Shown here: positions 8,751-16,628 of the stretch, one piece after another
Position numbering within the stretch: the first letter of the stretch is position 1
Layout: the number at the start of each line of letters is the position of its first letter
Assembly: GCF_029264495.1 (NCBI RefSeq)
Contig: NZ_JARIBH010000030.1
Location: forward strand, 1 to 64,000
Length of the DNA stretch: 64,000 nucleotides
Reading direction: 5' to 3'
DNA from: Peptacetobacter sp.
GTDB lineage: Bacteria > Bacillota > Clostridia > Peptostreptococcales > Peptostreptococcaceae
Notes under the pieces: model-generated
The model's input: the letters and a program-made list of their open reading frames with translations, nothing else
Databases searched by the model: none
What the model was told of the DNA's origin: nothing
Made by a program: the position numbers and the translations under genes

Positions 8751-10073
8751 TTATTTTATATATTCCTTATCATCAAATATAAAATCTTGTAGTATTTTTA
8801 CTGATCTTTCATCAAATCTTATAACCCAACCAGCATTTTTATATTTACCTTCTATAGAATACGGTGAATCTGTTATAGGGAATTCAAACTGTTTTATATT
8901 TAAAGTTCCCATTCGTATAATAGACATACCTAAAGATACAATTTCTGTTGTCTTCATATTAGTTTTTAAATAAGGAAGAACAGCATTTAACAGTTTAGGA
9001 TACTGCCATATGGATATTGATTTAACACCAGAGAAAACAGCTTGAACAACATCTCTTTGACGACGATCTCTTTCAAAAGCTGAGTCATTTTTTCTTATAC
9101 GAGCAAATGATAAAGCTTGATATCCATTTAAAACTTGTCTTCCTGGAGAAGTTATAAGTTGCATCTCTTTAGATTTATCTTTATACCAATAATATGTTTC
9201 TGGAATAAACTTATTAAGCTCATTTAATTCAGAATCTTTTACATCAACAGTTACACCACCAATTGCATCAATAATGTACATAAATGATTCGAAATTAACC
9301 AAAGCATAATTATGTATATCAATACCAAAATTATCTTCTATAGTTTGAGTTAAAAGTTCTACTCCTCCATAGTAATATGCATGTGTAAGTTTTGTATTGC
9401 CATGACCAGGAACATTAACATAAGAATCTCTAGCTAATGATGTAAGCTTTAAAGATTTATGAATAGTGTCTATGGTAAAAATCATCATAGTATCAGTTCT
9501 AGAGTCTTTTTCGCCAGCTCTAGCATCAGATCCAAGAAGAAGTATATTGGTGATACCTTTTTTATTTATATGAGTTATATTATCAAATACTCCACTTGCA
9601 ATAGTAGGATCATATGCATCAGCTACTTTTTTTACAAAAGATATAGCACTTATAGTTGGGAAAGCTAAAACAAGAATAAGTATTAAAACTATTATTCTTT
9701 TTATTTTTAATTTTTTTCTTCTTTTTCTTTCTAAATTTCTAGCATGTCTAGCAGAACTACTATTTCTTGAAGAAGTATTATTTGATTTTTGTCTATTTTT
9801 ATTTCCGTCAGAAAAACTTATATTATTAAGACTAGGGTTTATAGGATCTTTTTTAGAAGTCCTATTTGAAGCACTTATATTTTTTTTGCTAGTTCTTCTT
9901 TGAGGAGTTCTGTTATCAGAACTTCTTCTAATATTGCTGTTTAAAGAGCTATTTCTACTAGAAGATCTTTGAACATTATTAGCATTATTTGAGCGTGAAG
10001 AACTAGTAGATTTAGATGAAGACGTGCTAACCCTTCTTATTTTGTTAGACGTACTATTTTTTTTGTCTGGCAA
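8751..10073 (-). CDS. LytR-CpsA-Psr (LCP) family wall polymer ligase with long Ser/Asn/Arg-rich cytoplasmic N-terminus
   Basis: Membrane-anchored transferase that attaches a polyprenyl-linked anionic or secondary polymer to peptidoglycan. Residues 1-120 are low-complexity and basic (Ser, Asn, Arg, Lys). One transmembrane helix follows (about 123-146), then the extracellular LCP domain with NILLLGSDAR, RTDTMM, SLARDSYV, GHGNTKLTHAYYYGG and SFARIRK, which covers the conserved Arg/Asp pyrophosphate-binding residues. The start is TTG with GAAGGG upstream. It has its own promoter and is paralogous to the next LCP gene. A likely client is the wall polymer that holds CWB2 proteins, which is an inference. 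Confidence 0.92.
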   Translation of the reverse strand: MPDKKNSTSNKIRRVSTSSSKSTSSSRSNNANNVQRSSSRNSSLNSNIRRSSDNRTPQRRTSKKNISASNRTSKKDPINPSLNNISFSDGNKNRQKSNNTSSRNSSSARHARNLERKRRKKLKIKRIIVLILILVLAFPTISAISFVKKVADAYDPTIASGVFDNITHINKKGITNILLLGSDARAGEKDSRTDTMMIFTIDTIHKSLKLTSLARDSYVNVPGHGNTKLTHAYYYGGVELLTQTIEDNFGIDIHNYALVNFESFMYIIDAIGGVTVDVKDSELNELNKFIPETYYWYKDKSKEMQLITSPGRQVLNGYQALSFARIRKNDSAFERDRRQRDVVQAVFSGVKSISIWQYPKLLNAVLPYLKTNMKTTEIVSLGMSIIRMGTLNIKQFEFPITDSPYSIEGKYKNAGWVIRFDERSVKILQDFIFDDKEYIK

Positions 10074-10147
10074 AATAAACCCTTCTTTCTAAAATTAAAT
10101 ATAAAACTTATAAATACTTAGATTAAGAATATATAAGTTACTTTTCT

Positions 10148-10176
10148 ATTATATTAAAGAGTTGCAAGTAATTCAA
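10148..10176 (-). promoter_or_regulatory. Promoter of the first LCP gene
   Basis: On the minus strand, TTGAAT, a 17-nt spacer, then TATAAT. The paralogous LCP gene has the same -35 and -10 hexamers. Confidence 0.65.
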
Positions 10177-10214
10177 GTGAATATATTGTTATATTTTATA
10201 TGCTTTTATAATAT

Positions 10215-10243
10215 AAAAAACCCTCTGAATTAATCAGAGGGTA
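10215..10243 (-). terminator. Rho-independent terminator of the second LCP gene
   Basis: CCCTCTGA / TCAGAGGG stem, read on the minus strand with a T tract (A run at 10215-10220). Confidence 0.9.
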
Positions 10244-10249
10244 AAATTA

Positions 10250-11488
10250 CTATTCTAAAGTTTCTCCACTATCTGAGCTACTAGAGTCATCTGAATTAGA
10301 ATCACTAGAATCATTAGAACTAGAATCACCTGAACTAGAGTCATCTGAATCAGAATTACTAGAGTTGCTAGAATTTGAATGGTGAGAAGAACTATTTGAA
10401 CTATTAGAATGATAATTGTCATTATCATCATCATAACTATTGTCATTATCATCATCATTACTTGAATAACGAGAAGATGTTTCTTCTTCATATTTTGTTC
10501 GACCATATTGTTTTTCGGCATTTTTAATAAGTTCTTTTGTAGGAACTATATCTTTAAATATAAAATCATGAAGTATATCAACTTCATATTCTTCAAATGG
10601 TATAACATAACCAGCTTTTCCAAGTCTTACTTCATATTCAGGATGAAGTGGGAATTGAAGAGAAGTTATATTAAAGTTTCCTATGAAAAGAACATCTTTA
10701 GCAAGACCTAAAATAGTCGAAGGAGACATATTAGTTTTTACATATGGAAGTACAGAATTCATAAGATCATTATATTTTGAAATAGGAAGACCTTTTAATT
10801 TTTTTACCATAGCCTCTATAACTTGTCTTTGTCTACTGTCTCTTTCCATAGTACCATCATTTTTTCTAATACGAGCAAATGATAAAGCCTGATAAGCGTT
10901 TAAATTTTGTCTACCGGCTTTAGTGACATATTTTATTTCGCCTTTATCTTTATGATTGTACCAACTATATGTTTCGTTTATAAATTTATTTAATTCTTTT
11001 AGTTCACTTTCTTGAACATCTACAACTACGCCACCAAGGACATTTATTATATCCATAAATGAATAAAAATCAACCTGAGCATAATCATGAATATCTAATT
11101 TAAAGTTTTCTTCTATAGTCTCAATAAGTAAATCTGCTTTTCCATAAAAATAAGCATGAGTCAACTTCTGTTTACCGTGACCAGGTATATCTACATAAGT
11201 ATCACGTCCAAGAGATGTAAGTTTAAGACTCTTATTTTTATTGTCGACAGTAAGAATCATCATAGCATCGGATCTTTGAGCATTTTCACCAGGTCTACCA
11301 TCTGTACCAAGAAGAAGAATATTTGTTATGTTCTTATCGTTTTTATGATTTAGATTTTCTAAAGCATCGAATGCTGAATCGGTGTCTTGAACAGTTTTCA
11401 ATCTACTGTAAACATAACCAAAAACACATGTTGGAAAAGCTATTACAAGAACAGACAGAACAATAACTAGTTTTTTTAGTCTAGACAA
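10250..11488 (-). CDS. LCP family wall polymer ligase with Ser/Asp/Asn-rich C-terminal tail
   Basis: Second LytR-CpsA-Psr protein, 412 residues. It has a short cytoplasmic start, one transmembrane helix (about 6-26), and an LCP domain with NILLLGTDGRPGE, RSDAMM, SLGRDTYV, GHGKQKLTHAYFYG and SFARIRK. The last 65-70 residues are almost only Ser, Asp and Asn (SDSDDSSSGDSSS), an extracellular disordered tail absent from the other LCP protein. The start is TTG with AGAAGGG upstream. A degenerate codon-level repeat encodes the tail, so its length may vary between strains. Promoter and leader resemble those of the paralogue at 8751-10073. Confidence 0.92.
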   Translation of the reverse strand: MSRLKKLVIVLSVLVIAFPTCVFGYVYSRLKTVQDTDSAFDALENLNHKNDKNITNILLLGTDGRPGENAQRSDAMMILTVDNKNKSLKLTSLGRDTYVDIPGHGKQKLTHAYFYGKADLLIETIEENFKLDIHDYAQVDFYSFMDIINVLGGVVVDVQESELKELNKFINETYSWYNHKDKGEIKYVTKAGRQNLNAYQALSFARIRKNDGTMERDSRQRQVIEAMVKKLKGLPISKYNDLMNSVLPYVKTNMSPSTILGLAKDVLFIGNFNITSLQFPLHPEYEVRLGKAGYVIPFEEYEVDILHDFIFKDIVPTKELIKNAEKQYGRTKYEEETSSRYSSNDDDNDNSYDDDNDNYHSNSSNSSSHHSNSSNSSNSDSDDSSSGDSSSNDSSDSNSDDSSSSDSGETLE

Positions 11489-11577
11489 AAAAATCCCTTC
11501 TTTCTTAACCTATCATATTACTTAGTTTAATTATTTAGTTTATAAATTTTATAAAAAGATTATAAAATCATCTTATA

Positions 11578-11606
11578 ATTATATTAGAATATCGAGAAAT
11601 ATTCAA
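11578..11606 (-). promoter_or_regulatory. Promoter of the second LCP gene
   Basis: On the minus strand, TTGAAT, 17 nt, TATAAT, about 85 nt upstream of the TTG start. Confidence 0.65.
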
Positions 11607-11678
11607 TAGATTTTAGCTTTTTATATTATATTATTCGAATTAAATGTAATTAATAATATTTTTATTCAATTAAAATTC

Positions 11679-11707
11679 TTGAAAAATCTATTTATCTAGA
11701 GTATATT
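11679..11707 (+). promoter_or_regulatory. Promoter of the HAD hydrolase gene
   Basis: TTGAAA, 17-nt spacer, TATATT. Transcription would begin close to 11713, which argues that the ATG at 11713 is not the real start. Confidence 0.65.
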
Positions 11708-11742
11708 AAAGAATGGCTAAAAAAGTAAATTGGAGGAATAAA

Positions 11743-12534
11743 ATGATAAAACTTATTGTGACTGATTTAGATGGTACAATATTAGATAATAGTGGTAATC
11801 TTAATGAAGAATTTGAAGCTGTCTTTAATGAAATTGATAAAAAAGGAATAATATTTATGGCTGCAAGTGGAAGACAATACCCTAGCCTTCTTAGAACATT
11901 TGAATCAGTAAAAGACAAGATGATGTACATAGCAGAAAATGGTACTTTTGCAGTATATAAAGGGAAAGAATTATTATGTGATCCTATTGATAAAGAAAGT
12001 GTAAATGAAATAATAGATTTTGCAAGAAAATCAAAAACAATGGAAATCCTTGTAAATACTAAATATACAGCCTATGTAGAGTGTAAGGATGAAGAATTTT
12101 TAGAAACATTAAAAATTTATTGTGCAGATGTAACAGTAGTTGATGATTTAAAAGAAGTTAATGAAGAAATTTTAAAAGTGTCTATATATGATAGAGAGCT
12201 TATAATAAACAATTGCAAACCTTATTTTGATAAATTTGGTGAAAGAATGAGTGTTTGTACATCTGGAGAACATTGGTTAGATATAATGAAAAAAGGTGTT
12301 ACAAAAGGAAAGGCTTTAGAGACGATAAAAAAAGAATATGGATTAAAAGATGATGAAATAATGATATTTGGAGATCAAATGAATGATTTAGAACTTATAG
12401 AGTGTGGGTACTATAGTTATGCTATGGAAAATGCTATTGATGAATTAAAAGAAAAGGCTAGATTTATAGCTGGAAGAAATGATGAAAATGGAGTATTGGA
12501 AAAGATAAAAGAAGTTTTAGATATAACTATATAA
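11743..12534 (+). CDS. Cof-type HAD-superfamily phosphatase
   Basis: Cytosolic phosphatase of the HAD IIB (Cof) group; substrates are typically sugar phosphates or similar small metabolites and cannot be fixed from sequence. It shows motif I DLDGTI with nucleophile and acid/base Asp, motif II-type AASGRQ, a conserved Lys in the KGVTKGKAL segment, and motif IV GDQMNDLEL. The length of 263 residues is normal. I start at ATG 11743 (IKLIVTDLDG follows), which has GGAGG at the right distance, and not at 11713. It stands alone with its own promoter and terminator. Confidence 0.9.
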   Translation: MIKLIVTDLDGTILDNSGNLNEEFEAVFNEIDKKGIIFMAASGRQYPSLLRTFESVKDKMMYIAENGTFAVYKGKELLCDPIDKESVNEIIDFARKSKTMEILVNTKYTAYVECKDEEFLETLKIYCADVTVVDDLKEVNEEILKVSIYDRELIINNCKPYFDKFGERMSVCTSGEHWLDIMKKGVTKGKALETIKKEYGLKDDEIMIFGDQMNDLELIECGYYSYAMENAIDELKEKARFIAGRNDENGVLEKIKEVLDITI

Positions 12535-12561
12535 AAAATAAAAAATTACATAAAATAAAGT

Positions 12562-12603
12562 AAAAGACTTAGGTATTTAATAATTATATCTAAGTCTTTT
12601 TAT
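12562..12603 (+). terminator. Rho-independent terminator
   Basis: AAAAGACTTAG / CTAAGTCTTTT stem with an AT-rich loop, then T residues. Confidence 0.85.
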
Positions 12604-13100
12604 TATAAAAATTATTTTTAGTATTACATATTAAATTAATCTTGAAAATATGCATTAAATGATAAAATATATTCAAATTCAATATATAAAATAGTATAAA
12701 TTGTAAATTATAAAATATATTACCATACATATAGTTAAAAAAATAACTATTTTTAAAATATAAAATATGAAAAAAATAAAAAAATAATAAAAATGGATAC
12801 AACTTATAACAAAGATGTAGGTTGTTGAATAAATAAAGATTATTCAGAAAATTTATAAAATAAATATTATTATGACTTGAAAGATAAGTCAAAGAGAGAA
12901 TTTTTCTTGTAAAAATGGATAAAAATGGATATTTTACCTAATTATTAAAATTGTATAAAAAAATAAAAAAATTTATTACAATTTATCGAAAAAGGCTTTA
13001 CTTTTTGGAATATTTTTGTTAAACTATAATCAAAGAAAAAGATAAATAAATATCAAACAAGATTTAAAATATATTGTTTATATAAATGGAGGGGACAGTT
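12604..13100. other. AT-rich intergenic region upstream of the PIITS-repeat gene
   Basis: I see no gene here. The minus-strand ORF at 12590-12892 is low complexity (Tyr/Phe/Leu/Asn) with no ribosome binding site and is rejected. A -10 TATAAT at 13025-13030 with only a poor -35 (TTTTTG) 17 nt upstream probably drives the next gene, perhaps with an activator. Short repeats of AAAATGGATA occur near 12913-12935. Confidence 0.6.
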
Positions 13101-13523
13101 ATGAAAAAGCTAAAAGTAAAAAAAATATTAGTATCAGCAATTACAGCAGTGGTATTAGCATCAGGAGTTGGTCTTCAAGGTGTTAGTGCAATGGAAAGAG
13201 TAAGTGAAAATACTAATTATCTAAAGCCAATAATAACATCAAGACCTTCAGATTTAAAAGAAGCAGACAAAAATACAATAAAAATATCTTTAGATATTGA
13301 TGAAATGAGTCCAATAATAACATCAAGAAATTTTATTAAAGAAGAAATAAAAAATGATGATTTAGAATTAAATAAAGTAGCTGAAAAAGATATAATGAAT
13401 CCAATAATAACATCAAGAGATTTTATTAATAAGGAAGAAAAAATGGATATAAAAACAACAGCATCAAATTATGATGTTATGAATCCAATAATAACATCTG
13501 AAACTATCTTATCTCACAAATAG
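13101..13523 (+). CDS. Small secreted protein with four PIITS(R/E) repeats; function unknown
   Basis: I do not recognise a family. The chosen start is ATG 13101 (GGAGGGG upstream), not 13086, giving 140 residues. A signal peptide ends near VSA (residue 30). The mature part of about 110 residues is acidic and charged and holds four copies of a hydrophobic core: PIITSR at 43-48, 71-76 and 101-106, and PIITSE at 129-134. The last two are preceded by MN, and the second and third are followed by a Phe-containing RNF/RDF. Spacing is 28, 30 and 28 residues. Repeated short cores in charged linkers suggest either a multi-copy peptide precursor or a repeated binding motif; this is inference. The gene is flanked by its own terminator. 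Confidence 0.75.
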   Translation: MKKLKVKKILVSAITAVVLASGVGLQGVSAMERVSENTNYLKPIITSRPSDLKEADKNTIKISLDIDEMSPIITSRNFIKEEIKNDDLELNKVAEKDIMNPIITSRDFINKEEKMDIKTTASNYDVMNPIITSETILSHK

Positions 13524-13562
13524 AGAGACAATATAAATTAATCCCAAAAGACTTATAATTTT

Positions 13563-13592
13563 AAAAAAGCAGGTTATATAACCTGCTTTTTT
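13563..13592 (+). terminator. Rho-independent terminator
   Basis: AAAGCAGGTTATATAACCTGCTTT hairpin with a T tract. Confidence 0.92.
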
Positions 13593-13686
13593 AATGCTTT
13601 AAATGAAAAATGATAAAATCGATTTCGTTGAAAAAAATTTTATTAAATGCTAGAATAATAAGGAATACAGAGAAAAAGGTGATACT

Positions 13687-14766
13687 ATGACAACGAATAA
13701 TAATAGTAAAAAATCAAAAAAAAGTAATGTTATATATATAGACAGAAAAAGAAATGAAAAAGTAAATACAAATAAAAATAATTTATCTAAAAAAAGCAAA
13801 GAACAAAAGAAAAATAATAATTTAAATAAAAATCATAATAAAGAAAAAGAAAATTCAAACAAAACAAAAAATAATAATTTAAAACAAAAATCAAGTCATA
13901 AAAAAATAAATAATAAGAAAAATAATTCAAAAAAAGTAAGTAATAACACAAAAAAAGATAATAATCCACAAAAACATAAAAGTAAAAAATTGAGAATAAA
14001 TAAAAAAATAAAAATAATTTTATCAATATTATTAGTAATAATAGTAGTATTTTTTGGAACAAAAGGTGTACAAAAAATAATGAATAAAGATACAAAATCT
14101 AGTGTAAGTATATCAAATACTAAAGATAATGAAAGTTTAGATAAAAATGAGATTGAGAAAAACCAATATGATTTAAAAGATGAAAAAAAAGATGTTTCAA
14201 AAAAATATAATATAGTAATAGATGCAGGTCATGGTGGTAATGACAAAGGTTCTATAGATAGCACTGATACAATATATGAAAAAGATATAGCTCTTCAAAT
14301 AGCGAAAAAAGTAGCATCTAGACTAGGAAGAGAATCAGATGTAAATATAACTATGACAAGAACAGAAGATAAGTATGTAAGTTTAGAAGAAAGAGCAGAA
14401 ATAGCTAAAAGAGCAAATGCAGATGCATTGATATCTATACATCTAAATGCTCAAAAAAAATTTGGAGATGCAAATGGATTAGAAACATGGTATAGAGGAG
14501 GAGCTACAGATGGATCTAAAGAACTTGCAGAATCAGTGCAACAAACTACATCAGCATATATAGATATAATGAATAGGGGTATTTTACAAAACAACTTTGA
14601 AATTTTAAGAGAAACTACAATGCCAGCAGTTTTAGTTGAATGTGGATTTATAACTAATGTATCTGATATGGAAAAAATTAAAAATAATAAATATCAGGAT
14701 ATGCTAGCTGAAGGTATAATGCAAGGAACGCTTTCATTTTTAGATAAGAAAAATGGAAAAAACTAA
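13687..14766 (+). CDS. Membrane-anchored N-acetylmuramoyl-L-alanine amidase (Amidase_3)
   Basis: Zinc enzyme that cuts the amide between MurNAc and L-Ala. Residues 1-110 are a Lys/Asn-rich low-complexity cytoplasmic segment. One transmembrane helix follows near 113-130 (ILSILLVIIVVFF), then a linker and the Amidase_3 domain from about 177. Zinc and catalytic motifs are IDAGHGG (His), the Glu of YEKDIAL, SIHLNA (His) and VLVECGF (Glu). It lacks a cleavable signal, so the catalytic domain stays tethered outside. It lies 44 nt before the CamA-like methyltransferase gene. From memory, an amidase also lies close to camA in C. difficile. The Lys/Asn tract is poly-A-rich DNA and may be prone to indels. 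Confidence 0.92.
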   Translation: MTTNNNSKKSKKSNVIYIDRKRNEKVNTNKNNLSKKSKEQKKNNNLNKNHNKEKENSNKTKNNNLKQKSSHKKINNKKNNSKKVSNNTKKDNNPQKHKSKKLRINKKIKIILSILLVIIVVFFGTKGVQKIMNKDTKSSVSISNTKDNESLDKNEIEKNQYDLKDEKKDVSKKYNIVIDAGHGGNDKGSIDSTDTIYEKDIALQIAKKVASRLGRESDVNITMTRTEDKYVSLEERAEIAKRANADALISIHLNAQKKFGDANGLETWYRGGATDGSKELAESVQQTTSAYIDIMNRGILQNNFEILRETTMPAVLVECGFITNVSDMEKIKNNKYQDMLAEGIMQGTLSFLDKKNGKN

Positions 14767-14810
14767 TGTAAAATAAATAAAATATATTTACTTATTTTGA
14801 GGTAATTGTT

Positions 14811-16604
14811 ATGGATAAATTTGAAGATTCTAGAATATACGAAAAAAGTTTAGATATAGAAAAAAGAAAAAGATATGGAATATATTATACACCAAAAGAA
14901 GTAGTAGAATATATTGTAGATGATACTATAAAAGATATTGATGTAATAGAAAATCCATGTCCAAAAATTTTAGATTCATCATGTGGTTGTGGAAACTTTT
15001 TATTAGAAGTATTCGAAAAATTAAAGATTAAATTTATTAAAAACTCAGATAAACTATTAGAAAAATATAATAATGATATATTTAAAGAAGAAAATATACC
15101 TAAATATATTCTCGAAAACTGTATCTATGCTACTGATATAGATAAAAAAGCAGTTGAAATTGCTAAAAAATTATTATTAGAAAAAGCAAATATAGAAAGA
15201 AATGAAAATGTAAAATTAAATATATATATAGAAGATGGGTTAAAAATAAAATGGAATACTAAATTTGATGTAATAATAGGAAATCCTCCATATGTAGGAC
15301 ATAAACATCTAACAAAAGAATATAAAGAATTTATATTAGAAGAATACAAAGATGTTTATAAAGATAAATCAGATTTATATTTTTGCTTTTATAAAAATTC
15401 ATTAGATATATTAAAAGACAATGGTGTAATACATCTTATAACGCCAAGGTATTTTTTAGAAAGTATGTCAGCATTTCTTTTAAGAGAATATATACAAAAA
15501 AATGCTGAAATAGAAGAATTAATAGATTTTTTAGGGGATGAAGTTTTTACTTATATAGGGATATCTGCTTGTATAATAAAAATGAGAAAAAAAGGATATG
15601 GAATAGAAAAAACTAATATTTATAGAAAAAAATCAGATAAATATGTATGTATGAAGAAAAGAAAAAGTGAGATATCAATAAAAGAATTAAAAGAAAAAGA
15701 TGAGATTTTTGAAAGGCTAATAATAGATACAGAAAAATTACAATCCAACTGGATTATAGCTAATGAAAAAGATATGGATTTATATTTAAAAATAGAAGAA
15801 AAAGCAAAATATAGATTATCTGATATAGCTGAGAGTTTTCAAGGAATAATAACTGGATGTGATAAAGCATTTATTCTAAAAAAAGATGACGATAGAATTA
15901 AAAATATAGACAGTAAACTATTAAAACAATGGGTAAAAAATAAAGATATAGATAAATATGTAATAAAAAATATAAATTATAAATTAATATATTCTAATGA
16001 TATAGATAATGATGAAGAATATGATTATGCTTTAGAAACATGTATAAAACCATATAAAAAAAAGTTAGAAAATAGAAGAGAATGCTTAAAAGGTATAAGA
16101 AAGTGGTATGAATTACAATGGGGAAGAGAAAAAAAGCTTTTTGAAAGAAAAAAAGTTATGTATCCTTATAAATCTAGAGATAATAAATTTGCACTAGATT
16201 ATGATAATTTATATAGTAGTGCAGATGTATATTCTTTTTATCTTAAAGAAGAATGTGAAAAGATTTTTTCTTATGAATATATAGTAGCATTATTAAACTC
16301 ATCTATTTATGATAGGTATTATAAAATAGGTGCGAAAAAGATGAGTAGAGGAATTTATGATTATTATCCAAATAAAGTTATGGATATAAAGATTTTAAAA
16401 GGAGATAATTATAAAAAAATAGAAAATTATTCTAAAAAAATTATGGAAAAAAAAGATGATATATTAGATAATATAAATAATAGCATTCAAAAAAGTACAT
16501 TAGAAAAAGAAAAATATTTATTAGAAAATAAAAAAAAATCTGATGAAATAAAAGAGTTAATAAAAGATATAGACTTATTAATAGAAGAAGATATTTTTAA
16601 TTAA
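14811..16604 (+). CDS. camA: Orphan DNA adenine-N6 methyltransferase, CamA-like
   Basis: Type II-like N6-adenine methyltransferase with a C-terminal target recognition domain and no restriction partner nearby. The N-terminal GIYYTPKEVVEYIV is followed by motif I LDSSCGCGNFLLEV (SAM binding, about 54-67) and catalytic NPPY at 158-161. The C-terminal half holds FQGIITGCDKAFIL, ENRREC..GIRKWYELQWG and SSADVYSF, which I recognise from C. difficile CamA, the CAAAAA-specific methylase that affects sporulation and biofilm. The 597-residue length is close to CamA (about 577). The order amidase, methyltransferase, patatin, ptsH, ptsI matches what I recall of the C. difficile camA locus. Target specificity here is inferred, not shown. 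Confidence 0.88.
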   Translation: MDKFEDSRIYEKSLDIEKRKRYGIYYTPKEVVEYIVDDTIKDIDVIENPCPKILDSSCGCGNFLLEVFEKLKIKFIKNSDKLLEKYNNDIFKEENIPKYILENCIYATDIDKKAVEIAKKLLLEKANIERNENVKLNIYIEDGLKIKWNTKFDVIIGNPPYVGHKHLTKEYKEFILEEYKDVYKDKSDLYFCFYKNSLDILKDNGVIHLITPRYFLESMSAFLLREYIQKNAEIEELIDFLGDEVFTYIGISACIIKMRKKGYGIEKTNIYRKKSDKYVCMKKRKSEISIKELKEKDEIFERLIIDTEKLQSNWIIANEKDMDLYLKIEEKAKYRLSDIAESFQGIITGCDKAFILKKDDDRIKNIDSKLLKQWVKNKDIDKYVIKNINYKLIYSNDIDNDEEYDYALETCIKPYKKKLENRRECLKGIRKWYELQWGREKKLFERKKVMYPYKSRDNKFALDYDNLYSSADVYSFYLKEECEKIFSYEYIVALLNSSIYDRYYKIGAKKMSRGIYDYYPNKVMDIKILKGDNYKKIENYSKKIMEKKDDILDNINNSIQKSTLEKEKYLLENKKKSDEIKELIKDIDLLIEEDIFN

Positions 16605-16628
16605 CGCTTTATAAAAAAGAGGTGTATT

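Noticed and set aside
10255-10521. Second minus-strand frame through the Ser/Asp tail of the LCP gene
   Set aside because: An alternative-frame shadow of repetitive DNA (Ile/Met/Leu/Val product), not a gene or frameshift.
12590-12892. Minus-strand 100-residue ORF
   Set aside because: Low-complexity Tyr/Phe/Leu/Asn product from AT-rich DNA, no ribosome binding site, and it overlaps the terminator of the HAD gene.
13787-14095. Minus-strand 102-residue Phe/Leu/Tyr-rich ORF
   Set aside because: Antisense shadow of the Lys/Asn-rich N-terminus of the amidase.
15125-15349. Minus-strand ORF within camA and similar long shadows (for example 4083-4328, 7719-8027, 28330-28602, 60839-61276)
   Set aside because: All lie opposite well-supported genes, with Ser/Phe/Ile-rich products typical of antisense frames in AT-rich DNA.
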